A DNA stretch of 64,000 nt from Salipaludibacillus sp047795645 (GTDB taxonomy: Bacteria; Bacillota; Bacilli; Bacillales; Salisediminibacteriaceae), in assembly GCF_047795645.1 (NCBI RefSeq), contig NZ_CP181045.1:3968001-4032000 (forward strand), in the 5' to 3' direction. The notes beneath the pieces are model-generated. The model was given only the letters and a program-made list of their open reading frames with translations, was not told where the DNA came from and did not search any database. Below, one piece after another: positions 52,997 through 60,651 of this stretch. Every line of letters starts with the position of its first letter. Position 1 is the stretch's first letter. Position numbers and translations under genes: made by a program.

Positions 52997-53149
52997 GAAA
53001 AGACACAAGAAAGCCCCTCAATTCATTGATGGGGATGAATTGTGTCGGTCTTTTTTATTAGTCTAAATGAGTATTTTATTGCTCAAAATAATTCCCTTCA
53101 CGAACGAATGTTTGGTATGATAGATTCAAACAAACGTTCGTGAAAGGGT

Positions 53150-54592
53150 GTGTTTGCTTTGGTGAAACCATCATATATTTTGAACCTCCCGTTAAAAACT
53201 GAAAAATGGCAAGAAGATATTCTCTATAAGCGTTTAGAAATCGCTCGAAAGATGTATAATGCTTGTTTAGGAGAACTTCTTAAACGGCATAAAAGAATGA
53301 AACAGGATAAAGAATATAGGTCCTGGATAAAACAGGGGAAGTCAAAAGAACGTTCTCAGGTCTTGAAGGGACTGAATAAAAAATACGGATTGAATGAGTA
53401 TGCTGTTCATGCCTTCGTGAAACCAATGCAACACCATTTTAAGAAAAACATCGATTCGTTCACAGCTCAAAAGATTGCCACTCGCAGTTGGTTCACCTTT
53501 GAGAAGTTTCTATATGGGCCAGCTAAGAAGGTCATGTTCAAACGGGAAGATGGCTTGACTTCCGTGGAAGGGAAATCAAATAAGAGTGGCATCCGATTCA
53601 TAGATAATATCTTTGTTTGGAATGGATTAAAGATACACATTATCACGAAAGCGAATGACGTATACGCCCATTTGGCATTAGAAGACAGAGTGAAGTATTG
53701 TCGTGTCGTTCGAAGAAAAGACCGTTATTTTGTTCAGTTAGTGCTGGAAGGTGTTCCTCCAAAAAAGGTGGATCGATCAGGAAAAGATAAACATCGTCGA
53801 AAAGAAGGAAAAGTTGGCATCGATATTGGAACGCAAACTATCGCAGTAGTAAGTGAAGAGGAAGCCAAACTTTTAGAGCTTGCTCCTAGTGCGAATAACA
53901 TCGAACAAGAAAAGCGAATCCTCCTACGAAAACTTGATCGTCAACGTCGCGCCACGAATCCTCATAAATACAATAAGGATGGCACGGTTAAGCGATCGAA
54001 AGAAAAATGGCATCATAGTATTAATTATGTCAAAACCAAAAAAGAACTAGCTGATATGCAACGTAAAATAGGCGATATTCGGAAGCAAGACCATAATAAA
54101 ATGGCAAACTGGATCCTTTCGTTAGGCGATGATATTAAGGTTGAAACCATGAATTATAAAGGACTTCAAGCTAGAACTAAAGAGACAAAAATTAATGAGA
54201 GAACAGGGCGAATGACGAAGAAGAAGCGCTTTGGCAAGTCCTTAGCGAATAAAGCACCTTCGATGTTATTGACCATTCTGGAGAACAAGTTAACTTACGA
54301 CGAGAAAGCATTAAAGAAAATCGATACCTATAAAGTGAAAGCAAGTCAGTACAACCATTTTGAGGGGACTTTTACAAAAAAGACACTAAGTGAACGTTGG
54401 AATGACTTTGAAGGAGGAACGATTCAGCGTGACCTATATAGTGCTTTTCTTATCATGAATGTGAAGCATAATCTAAAAGAAATAGATCGAGATTCATGTA
54501 TCAAAAAATGGGAAGGTTTTAAGGCTTCTCATGATCGTGAGATCGAGCGCTTGAGAACGAGTAGACGAACGATTGCAAGTATGGGTGTTTAA
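53150..54592 (+). CDS. tnpB: TnpB (IS605 OrfB-like) RNA-guided nuclease
   Basis: 480 residues from GTG 53150 (GTG 53162 also possible). RuvC-like catalytic acids are visible: Asp225 in KVGIDIGTQTIAV, Glu332 in KVETMNYKGLQ, Asp428 in TIQRDLYSAFLIMN. N-terminal KPSYILNLPLKTEKWQEDIL and the RRKDRYFVQLVLEG bridge match OrfB-type proteins. The C-terminal zinc-ribbon position (SQYNHFEGTFTKKTLSERWN) has none of the usual four cysteines. TnpB cuts DNA matching a guide taken from the element's right flank. An inverted repeat TTCACGAACG / CGTTCGTGAA (53098-53145) lies upstream. Confidence 0.85.
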   Translation: MFALVKPSYILNLPLKTEKWQEDILYKRLEIARKMYNACLGELLKRHKRMKQDKEYRSWIKQGKSKERSQVLKGLNKKYGLNEYAVHAFVKPMQHHFKKNIDSFTAQKIATRSWFTFEKFLYGPAKKVMFKREDGLTSVEGKSNKSGIRFIDNIFVWNGLKIHIITKANDVYAHLALEDRVKYCRVVRRKDRYFVQLVLEGVPPKKVDRSGKDKHRRKEGKVGIDIGTQTIAVVSEEEAKLLELAPSANNIEQEKRILLRKLDRQRRATNPHKYNKDGTVKRSKEKWHHSINYVKTKKELADMQRKIGDIRKQDHNKMANWILSLGDDIKVETMNYKGLQARTKETKINERTGRMTKKKRFGKSLANKAPSMLLTILENKLTYDEKALKKIDTYKVKASQYNHFEGTFTKKTLSERWNDFEGGTIQRDLYSAFLIMNVKHNLKEIDRDSCIKKWEGFKASHDREIERLRTSRRTIASMGV

Positions 54593-54765
54593 TAGAGACA
54601 ACGGTTTTGAAATGAGCCGACAGAACGCCAACGTAGTCCATGAGGACAAGCGTCGTTCATGAAAGTCTAAGGGAACAAGGTGAGTGTCTGTATCAGACAA
54701 GTAAGATATAGAAGAAACCTCAAAGTACCTTAGAACCCACCGAATTCATTCGTGTGGAGTTTCAG
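54593..54765 (+). ncRNA. Candidate omega-RNA (reRNA) of TnpB
   Basis: The 173 bases between the tnpB stop and the element's right end have no gene, contain several short helices (for example TGTCTG/CAGACA at about 54688-54700 and the right-end hairpin) and end exactly where flanking DNA begins. In known TnpB systems this stretch is the guide scaffold and the next ~16-20 bases of host DNA are the guide. Here the guide would be ACAGAAGATATTGGTGCAGC (54766 on), inside moaB. Inferred from layout; no expression data. Confidence 0.6.
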
Positions 54766-54939
54766 ACAGAAGATATTGGTGCAGCGGCAATGTTAAGCCG
54801 TGCGATAGCTGGTGTTAGTAGTGACACAGCAATATTTGCAATGCCAGGTTCAAGTGGAGCGGTTAAATTAGCGATGAACAAGTTGATTGTACCAGAAATA
54901 ACTCATGTGATTAGAGAAATTAGAAAGGATTTAATATAA
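54766..54939 (+). pseudogene. moaB: moaB 3' part, downstream of the IS element
   Basis: 57 codons continuing moaB in the same frame as codon 114: TEDIGAAAMLSRAIAGVSSD, MPGSSGAVKLAMNKLIVPEI and TAA at 54937-54939. The MPGSSGAV loop is a MoaB/MogA hallmark. An ATG at 54754 within the IS end could start a short product, but the protein would lack most of the fold. Confidence 0.92.
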
Positions 54940-54940
54940 T

Positions 54941-55909
54941 ATGAAAAAAGTTAATATTATTGTCTTAAGTGGATTTTTGGGAAGCGGGAAAACAACGTTG
55001 TTAAAAGATTTGGTTCAATATGAAAGAAGTAAAAATAGGCGAATTGGGGTTCTGATGAATGAGTTGGGAGATGTTGGTATAGATTCTGCAATCATCCCGA
55101 AAGATACCCCATTTGTTGAGATGTTAAATGGGTGTATTTGCTGCACGATGCAAGGAGAATTAAGTGTTCAACTAAATTTATTGGTAGAAGAACATCAATT
55201 AGATATTATCTATATAGAAGCAACGGGAGCAGCCCATCCACTAGAGATTCTTGAGGCTTGCACACACCCAATACTTGCTAACAAGCTGAGTATTAAAGGG
55301 ATAGTAACAGTTGTGAATGCAAAACAGTGGTCGGAAAACAAGTTAAGTAATAGACTTAAAAAATTATTAACGATGCAAGTTAAATACGCAGATATCGTAC
55401 TCATCAATAAAAAGGATCAAGTTACATCCTCAATTCTACATTCGATAAAAGAGGATGTTGAGCTGATTAATCAAAGGGCTCGTATTTTAATGACTACTTT
55501 TGCAGAAATGGATCTTTCTTGTCTTTATAATGAGAAGAAGGAAAGTATGGATTTGAAGGACAAAGGTATCAGTAATAATGAATCGCATGTACACAATCAT
55601 TTACACTTAAGCACATTCACGTGTCCTATTCCTGAACCTATAGACAGACTAGAACTATTGGATTGGTTAGAGAAAATGCAAGGGAATGTCTATAGAGTGA
55701 AAGGGTTCATCCATTTAAATGAATCACCTGGACTATTTTTATTTAATTATGCACAAGGTGATCCAATTATTGAAAGGTATCGATCCGAAAAGAACTATAG
55801 CCCTGTTCTTGTTTTTATTGGTGAAGGGATAGATCAGACTGAGGTTGAAAAAGGTATCAATAAACTTCAAGACAAAGCAAGTACTCCAAAAAAAGCGACT
55901 CTTAACTGA
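54941..55909 (+). CDS. CobW/COG0523 G3E GTPase (putative zinc chaperone) 1
   Basis: 322 residues. GTPase motifs: Walker A SGFLGSGKTTLLKDL (~10), the metal-binding CxCC in NGCICCTMQGEL (~66), VLINKKDQV (~160, NKxD-type). C-terminal CobW_C domain. Only a short His stretch (HVHNHLHL, ~212). Starts one base after the moaB stop, so it belongs to the Zur operon sufU-moaB-cobW. In COG0523 proteins under Zur, GTP-driven delivery of zinc to client enzymes is the accepted role; the client is unknown. The IS insertion may reduce its transcription. Confidence 0.87.
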   Translation: MKKVNIIVLSGFLGSGKTTLLKDLVQYERSKNRRIGVLMNELGDVGIDSAIIPKDTPFVEMLNGCICCTMQGELSVQLNLLVEEHQLDIIYIEATGAAHPLEILEACTHPILANKLSIKGIVTVVNAKQWSENKLSNRLKKLLTMQVKYADIVLINKKDQVTSSILHSIKEDVELINQRARILMTTFAEMDLSCLYNEKKESMDLKDKGISNNESHVHNHLHLSTFTCPIPEPIDRLELLDWLEKMQGNVYRVKGFIHLNESPGLFLFNYAQGDPIIERYRSEKNYSPVLVFIGEGIDQTEVEKGINKLQDKASTPKKATLN

Positions 55910-55921
55910 GTCGTTTTTTTA
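55888..55921 (+). terminator. Rho-independent terminator
   Basis: Stem AGCGACTC / GAGTCGTT with A run before and T8 after. Overlaps the end of the CobW gene. Confidence 0.8.
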
Positions 55922-55984
55922 GTTGTATTTACTAAAAGTAGGCGAGGTACAGTTGACAAGTGTGAAAAATCTAGATAAACTCAT

Positions 55985-56005
55985 AAAACGTAATGATTAC
56001 GATTT
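55985..56005. promoter_or_regulatory. Zur box upstream of the ferredoxin-like / CobW2 operon
   Basis: AAAACGTAATGATTACGATT plus T: a nearly perfect palindrome with the core CGTAATGATTACG exactly as in the Zur consensus. 42 bases before the start codon at 56047. Confidence 0.9.
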
Positions 56006-56046
56006 AGGTTGGTTTATTACTAATAAAAAAACAAGGGGTGAGTGAC

Positions 56047-56439
56047 GTGGCGACATGGAATTTAAGTGAAACAGAGCATCACATACTTATTTGTAATGGG
56101 AGTAGTTGCAATAATGCAGGGGCAGAAGAGTTAACGCAATCTATTAGAAGTGAAATCAATCAGAGAGGTTTGGATCCGAAAATTCACACATCTAGAACAC
56201 TTTGTAACGGAAGATGCCAGGATAAATGTGTTTTGATTACATATCCTGACGGAGTTTGGTATAAGGAAATGTCGGGGGAGGAAGCGCCTAGATTAGTTGA
56301 TTCGTTAATGTCAGCAACGAGATTGGAAGAGAAGATCAGTCATTCATTTACAGGAAAAACATTTGAAGCTATGAATGAAACAGTGAAAGGCATAGAGAAA
56401 GAAGGAGAAAGAGTTAAAAAAGTATCGAAAAATTATTAG
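56047..56439 (+). CDS. Thioredoxin-like [2Fe-2S] ferredoxin-family protein
   Basis: 130 residues from GTG 56047 with AAGGGGTGAGTGAC upstream (a GTG nine bases earlier, at 56038, overlaps that site). The pattern ILICNGSSCNNAGAEEL, then RTLCNGRCQDKCVLITYPDG matches thioredoxin-like 2Fe-2S proteins (four cluster cysteines from C-x5-C and C-x3-C/C), here with five cysteines. The ~35-residue charged C-tail is extra. Zur-controlled, and 20 bases before cobW2, so it probably acts with the metallochaperone. Role unknown. Confidence 0.78.
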   Translation: MATWNLSETEHHILICNGSSCNNAGAEELTQSIRSEINQRGLDPKIHTSRTLCNGRCQDKCVLITYPDGVWYKEMSGEEAPRLVDSLMSATRLEEKISHSFTGKTFEAMNETVKGIEKEGERVKKVSKNY

Positions 56440-56459
56440 AAAAATAGGAGGGAATAACG

Positions 56460-57452
56460 ATGAATAAAAAGATTCCAGTAACTATTATTACAGGTTATCT
56501 AGGTTCAGGGAAAACTACGTTATTGAACCGTATTTTAACGGAAGAACATGAACATAAAACGGCAGTTATTGTAAACGAATTTGGTGACGTAGGTATCGAT
56601 AATCAGCTCGTAGTTGATACGGAGGAAGAAATTTTTGAAATGAATAACGGTTGTATTTGTTGTACCGTTAGAGGCGATCTCATTCGTGTATTACAAACAT
56701 TAAAGGTATCTAAATTAGGTTCGTCAGATCAAAGTGTCGACTTTGATCGTGTGGTGATTGAAACTACAGGATTGGCAGACCCGGGACCAGTAGTTCAGAC
56801 CTTTTTTGTGGAGCCAGAAATTGCTAATTTTTATGAATTAGATGCCGTTGTCACGGTTGTTGATTCTCACCACCTTGACCAACAATTAAACCATGGGAAC
56901 GAAGCAGCAGAACAAATTGCCTTTGCAGATACGATTCTTTTAAATAAAACAGACTTAGTCGAGAAAGAGCAGCTGGATCAGCTTAAAGGTCGATTGAGGA
57001 AGATGAATCATGCAGCAAAGATTCATTTTACAGAGCAATCGAATATTGATATTGATAAAATTCTTGGGATTTACTCTTTCGACTTGGACCAGAAATTAGA
57101 AATCGAACCAGATTTATTGGATGAAGAGCATCATCATCACCATGACGATGCAGTAAGCTCGTTTGCAATACAAATGAAAGAGCCACTGAATTTAGACAAA
57201 GTAGAGAGGCTTATTAATGAAATAATTCAGGTGCGTGGAGAAAACCTGTTCAGGTATAAGGGAATTCTTTATATTAAAGGGGTAGAGCAACGGGTTGTCT
57301 TTCAGGGAATACACATGCTTTTTTCGGCAAATATGGATCGGAATTGGAAGCACGAAGAAGAGCGAAAAAGCGAGATGGTTTTCATTGGGAAAGAGCTAGA
57401 TCAAGAGTGGTTTGAGAAAAAATTCGAAAAATGTGTGTGGACGAAAAGTTAA
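56460..57452 (+). CDS. CobW/COG0523 G3E GTPase 2 with His-rich loop
   Basis: 330 residues. TGYLGSGKTTLLNRIL (~10, Walker A), NNGCICCTVRGDLIRVL (~62, CxCC), DTILLNKTDLV (~160, NKxD), and a metal-binding EEHHHHHDD stretch (~221-229). CobW_C domain follows. Ribosome site AGGAGGG. Same operon as the 2Fe-2S protein. Closest in build to YciC/ZagA-type zinc chaperones of Bacillus; ZagA is reported to supply zinc to FolE. Confidence 0.9.
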   Translation: MNKKIPVTIITGYLGSGKTTLLNRILTEEHEHKTAVIVNEFGDVGIDNQLVVDTEEEIFEMNNGCICCTVRGDLIRVLQTLKVSKLGSSDQSVDFDRVVIETTGLADPGPVVQTFFVEPEIANFYELDAVVTVVDSHHLDQQLNHGNEAAEQIAFADTILLNKTDLVEKEQLDQLKGRLRKMNHAAKIHFTEQSNIDIDKILGIYSFDLDQKLEIEPDLLDEEHHHHHDDAVSSFAIQMKEPLNLDKVERLINEIIQVRGENLFRYKGILYIKGVEQRVVFQGIHMLFSANMDRNWKHEEERKSEMVFIGKELDQEWFEKKFEKCVWTKS

Positions 57453-57467
57453 TGGAGGTATAGCCAA

Positions 57468-57521
57468 TTGTCCCTCCATGACATACTCGCCCAAGGACTA
57501 GACGCTTATTTGATTTTGTGA
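57468..57521 (+). pseudogene. Possible stub after cobW2
   Basis: TTG-initiated frame of 17 codons (LSLHDILAQGLDAYLIL) behind AATGGAGGTATAGCCAA, an excellent ribosome site for such a short product. It is followed by TGA. It looks like the beginning of a gene that was cut short, but I do not recognise it and chance is possible. Confidence 0.3.
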
Positions 57522-57601
57522 ATACCAGTTATAATTTAGGAGCTTGCGACATAATCTTAACTATTATGCCAGTATATTTGGGGCTTAAAAAGGTTGGTGA
57601 G

Positions 57602-57766
57602 ATGAGTCATAATTTGCGAATGGCGATAGAAAGACGTAGACAACAATTGTTATTGTTTCTTAAACGACATGGTGATTACTCAAACGAGGACCTGCTTAGA
57701 TTCCACAAGCTGACATTAAGTGAGTTAGAAGAAAAATACCTTATACTTAAAAAGAATAGTTACTGA
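57602..57766 (+). CDS. Small helical protein, distantly Spo0E-like
   Basis: 54 residues from ATG 57602 (MSHNLRMAIERRRQQLLLFL, then KRHGDYSNEDLLRFHKLTLS and ELEEKYLILKK). Two-helix layout with an IExxR..L..L opening and an L-x-E-L-E-x-x-Y close resembles Spo0E-family peptides, but the diagnostic SQELD reads TLSELE, so this is weak. A longer frame upstream (57518) lacks a start signal. Ribosome site GGTGAG is modest. Terminator-like hairpin at 57862. Confidence 0.4.
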   Translation: MSHNLRMAIERRRQQLLLFLKRHGDYSNEDLLRFHKLTLSELEEKYLILKKNSY

Positions 57767-58088
57767 ATTAATTTACATGAAAGGGATTCGTAATATAAAA
57801 AACAACCGAATTAATTTTTTACGGGTTTACTTCAGAGGTACAAATAAGCCAATTACACTTTAAAACGCATGGGATTTCACATTGAAAACCTCATGCGTTC
57901 TTTTCTTGTTATGTCAAGTGGTTTGAGCTCTATCAAGAGAAATCGCAGTGAATTCACTACGATTTAGTATGTGAAGTGTCAATTTCATTTAAAGGATTTT
58001 GGATATATATGTTAAAATAAAAGTGGAAATACACTAGAATCTAAATGGAATACTAATCATAAAACACTTTAGAAAGTGAGGATATACG
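57767..58088. other. Gene-free stretch with a terminator
   Basis: Hairpin AAAACGCATG / CATGCGTT with TCTTTTCTT tail at about 57862-57908. GAAAGTGAGGATATACG before 58089 is the ribosome site of map. TTAAAATAAAAGTGG near 58014 may be a -10 region. No Zur box seen here. Confidence 0.5.
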
Positions 58089-58832
58089 ATGGTTGCAAGA
58101 ACAGAAGAAGATTTTAATGGTTTGAAAGAAATTGGCAAAATTGTTGCCTCCATTAGAGATGAATTGGTACAAAGAACTATTCCTGGCATAAAGACCAAAG
58201 AACTTGATGATATAGCCGGAAAGCTTTTTTTAAAGAAAGCAGGTGCAGTTTCAGCCCCAAAAGGTGAATATGATTTTCCTGGCTATACTTGCATTAGTGT
58301 TAATGAAGAAGTGGCACATGGTATTCCGGGTCCTAGGGTCATTCATGAAGGAGATTTAGTAAATATAGATGTTTCTGGTTCCAAAAACGGTTATTTCGCA
58401 GATACAGGAATCTCGTTTGTAGTAGGAGAAGGGGAAGAAATATTAACCAAAATATGCAACGTTGCTAAAAAGGCATTTGAAGCAGGACTTAAGAAAGCAA
58501 AGCCTGGTTCAAAAAAAAGCGGAATCGGGAAAGTAGTATTCCAAACAGCGAGAGAGAATGGATTAACTGTGATTAAAAACCTTACAGGACATGGTATTGG
58601 ACGTACAATACACGAAGCACCTGACAACATTTATAATTACAATGATACTTGGGATGATGAATTATTAAAGGAAGGGATGGTTATCGCATTAGAACCATTT
58701 ATCTCAACCTTTGAAGAAGTAGTATTCCAAAAAGAAGACGGATGGACCTATGCTACAAAAAAAAGCTTGGTAGCTCAATTTGAACATACGATTATCATTA
58801 CTAAAAATCGTCCAATTATTGTCACACTTTAA
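58089..58832 (+). CDS. map: Type I methionine aminopeptidase (second-copy type)
   Basis: 247 residues, full length. Metal ligands recognised: Asp in VNIDVSGSKNG (~94) and ADTGISFV (~105), His in LTGHGIGRTIHEAP (~170), Glu in IALEPF (~203) and AQFEHTIII (~236); substrate His in EEVAHGIPGP (~77). It removes the start methionine co-translationally. The main map of Bacillus lies between adk and infA in the ribosomal protein cluster, so this stand-alone gene is a paralogue. It sits within the zinc island but has no Zur box of its own. Confidence 0.9.
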   Translation: MVARTEEDFNGLKEIGKIVASIRDELVQRTIPGIKTKELDDIAGKLFLKKAGAVSAPKGEYDFPGYTCISVNEEVAHGIPGPRVIHEGDLVNIDVSGSKNGYFADTGISFVVGEGEEILTKICNVAKKAFEAGLKKAKPGSKKSGIGKVVFQTARENGLTVIKNLTGHGIGRTIHEAPDNIYNYNDTWDDELLKEGMVIALEPFISTFEEVVFQKEDGWTYATKKSLVAQFEHTIIITKNRPIIVTL

Positions 58833-59204
58833 TTCAAACCTATGTGCAAAAGATAAATATATGGAGTTCGCTTAAGCAAAGAAATAGAGAAAAATTTGTA
58901 TTTTAAGAGGATAAAATGTGTCTTTGGTGTTCAACAAACGGGTGCGTAGTTCAACAAAAATTTCGGGAAAGGGAGACCGATTTATGGAGGAAACATTAAG
59001 AAAATCAAGTTCTCTGTGGTGTGGTGCTAATCTGGTGTTACATGAATGACTAATGGGTAAGCGTTGAAGAAGCAAATAGAAATATAAGGGAATGAAGGTT
59101 GGTCTCCATGCCCTTATTTAATATGAATAATACTGTGATTTGTGTTGCGATATTTATGCGATTTGTAATGTGATTTGGTCTGTGATTTACGTTTAGTCTT
59201 TCTC
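58833..59204. other. Gene-free stretch
   Basis: A few short frames without ribosome sites. No terminator or repeat of note; a terminator for folE2 is not obvious. Confidence 0.35.
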
Positions 59205-60110
59205 TCATCGGGGGTCTTTGGAATAAGTAATCGTTGCGATGGCATCATGTTGGTGAATCGATTCCTCATTTGTGCAAGTAACAGTGAAGGCTTGTACAAA
59301 CTCGTTCTCATATACTTCTAAAGCAACCAACCTAACTAAATCTTCGACAAACCGGGGGTTCTCATATGCCTGTTCTGTTACCTTTTTTTCATCTGGCCTT
59401 TTCAGAACGGGATATAGAACAGTACTGGCATTGTTTTCAATAATATTTAAAAGGATTGATTTCCAATCTAAATCTATCGCTGTTTCATAAATATCAACTT
59501 GTAATTCAATATGACTTCTTTGATTATGGGCGCCATAGGTACTAATTTCTTTCGAGCATGGGCAAAGAGAAGCAACAGATCCAGTTAGGCTGAACGTATA
59601 TGTGTAGTGATCATCATTTGTATAGTGGACTTCTTGTTCGACACTAGCATGTGCGGTTCCTTCGAGTCCTGTAACAGGGGCCTTTTTATTGTAAAACCAG
59701 GGGTATGTTACTTTAACGTTCGAAGCCTTTTGCTCCATTTTTTCTGCTAATTGAGTAGTGAAACCTTTAAGACTTAGAAAACTAAGGTCTTTTTCCTGAA
59801 AGTAAGTTTGTAAAGATTCCGTTAAACGACTCATATTAATACCTTTTTGGTTTTGTTGAAGATCGGTAGTCATTGTAAAAGTAGCAGTAGTTGTTTGAAT
59901 ATTTGGATCAATCGAGCTTGTTATATTAATCGGAAACATGACATTTTTCACACCAACTGCTTGTATAGGTATAAAGAAATCCTGTTGCGAATTTTGCAGA
60001 TCGGGTAATTCATGTTTATCTGTAATATCAGTGGTTGAGTTAGGAGCTACGGATCCGAATCGTTCGAAGCGCTCTTGTATCGTAGGAAAAGTGTTTAAAG
60101 AAAACATCAT
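59205..60110 (-). CDS. folE2: Zinc-independent GTP cyclohydrolase FolE2 (type IB)
   Basis: 301 residues from ATG 60110, chosen for TGGAGATTGATA upstream. A longer frame from 60140 lacks a site. Family motifs: IPIQAVGVKNVMFPI (~45), the catalytic cysteine in SLCPCSKEISTYGAHNQRSH (~185-204) and RPDEKKVTEQAYENPRFVED (~250). FolE2 makes 7,8-dihydroneopterin triphosphate for folate and queuosine without zinc, replacing zinc-dependent FolE during starvation. It is the second gene of a minus-strand unit behind a Zur box at 60538. Confidence 0.92.
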   Translation of the reverse strand: MMFSLNTFPTIQERFERFGSVAPNSTTDITDKHELPDLQNSQQDFFIPIQAVGVKNVMFPINITSSIDPNIQTTTATFTMTTDLQQNQKGINMSRLTESLQTYFQEKDLSFLSLKGFTTQLAEKMEQKASNVKVTYPWFYNKKAPVTGLEGTAHASVEQEVHYTNDDHYTYTFSLTGSVASLCPCSKEISTYGAHNQRSHIELQVDIYETAIDLDWKSILLNIIENNASTVLYPVLKRPDEKKVTEQAYENPRFVEDLVRLVALEVYENEFVQAFTVTCTNEESIHQHDAIATITYSKDPR

Positions 60111-60149
60111 TATCAATCTCCATTTCGTATAATTAAACAATCAAATAGA

Positions 60150-60512
60150 TCATTCATCTGTAAACAAAAAATACTTCACTTGTTTTTCAACGGGACACAA
60201 ACCGTGAAGGCGATATAAATCGGTATGATCAACAAATTTGAATTTTTCAGCGTAAGCAGGTGCGCAATCCACAAGGTGAGCTTCTATTCTTTGAACAGTA
60301 TCATAAACTGTTTTAGGATCTAAGTTAAACGCTTCTGCTGCTTCAAAAATAGGAGAATTTTCTTGAATCAGATGCAACAAATGATTCTCAGTTACAGCTT
60401 CGTCAGCAAGAATCAATTCTCTTGATTCAACGTATTGATAGAGTACGCGTTCATTTATAGGCAATTCCCTGAGACATTTCTTTCGTGCATATTCAAACCG
60501 CTGTTCGCTCAT
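60150..60512 (-). CDS. Hypothetical protein in the Zur-folE2 operon
   Basis: 120 residues, soluble, helix-rich N-terminal part with an HTH-like stretch (FEAAEAFNLDPKTVYDTVQR, ~54-73). C-terminal part carries scattered Cys (HLVDCAP, HGLCPVEK) and ends YFLFTDE. I do not recognise the family. GAGGAATTTTG lies before the ATG. First gene after the Zur box, 39 bases before folE2, so it is expected to be made only when zinc is scarce; whether it is a regulator or an enzyme subunit is open. Confidence 0.65.
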   Translation of the reverse strand: MSEQRFEYARKKCLRELPINERVLYQYVESRELILADEAVTENHLLHLIQENSPIFEAAEAFNLDPKTVYDTVQRIEAHLVDCAPAYAEKFKFVDHTDLYRLHGLCPVEKQVKYFLFTDE

Positions 60513-60537
60513 TCAAAATTCCTCCATAACCCGATAC

Positions 60538-60558
60538 AAATCGTAACGGTTTCGATTT
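60538..60558. promoter_or_regulatory. Zur box of the 60512-folE2 operon
   Basis: AAATCGTAACGGTTTCGATT plus T: imperfect Zur palindrome (core CGTAACGGTTTCG differs from the consensus CGTAATNATTACG at three positions). 26 bases upstream of the 60512 start. Confidence 0.7.
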
Positions 60559-60651
60559 ATAGTATTATTAAATCATATTTTTTGGGTATATGTAAAGGAG
60601 AACGAAGATAATGAAGTAATATTTGCGCCTAACTTAATAGGATGGTGTCCT

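Larger units (their letters stand above)
52997..54765 (+). mobile_element. IS605/IS200-type element carrying only tnpB, inserted in moaB
   Basis: 1,769 bp. Left end directly follows TTAC (52993-52996), the target tetranucleotide known for IS608-like elements. Just inside is a nested hairpin: outer GACACAA (53002) / TTGTGTC (53040-53046), inner CCCCTCAATTCATTGATGGGG. Right end holds CCCACCGAATTCATTCGTGT and ends TTCAG at 54765. No target duplication and no inverted ends, as expected for single-strand transposition. No tnpA is present, so mobility needs a Y1 transposase in trans. Ends were fixed by requiring an uninterrupted moaB frame. Confidence 0.88.

Noticed and set aside
52997..54765. Cas12-like CRISPR nuclease
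   Set aside because: 480 residues, IS605-type ends and insertion within a gene identify it as transposon TnpB; there is no repeat array.
54754..54939. Independent 61-codon gene starting at ATG 54754
   Set aside because: The frame is the tail of moaB joined by chance to four codons of the transposon end; alone it cannot form the MoaB fold.
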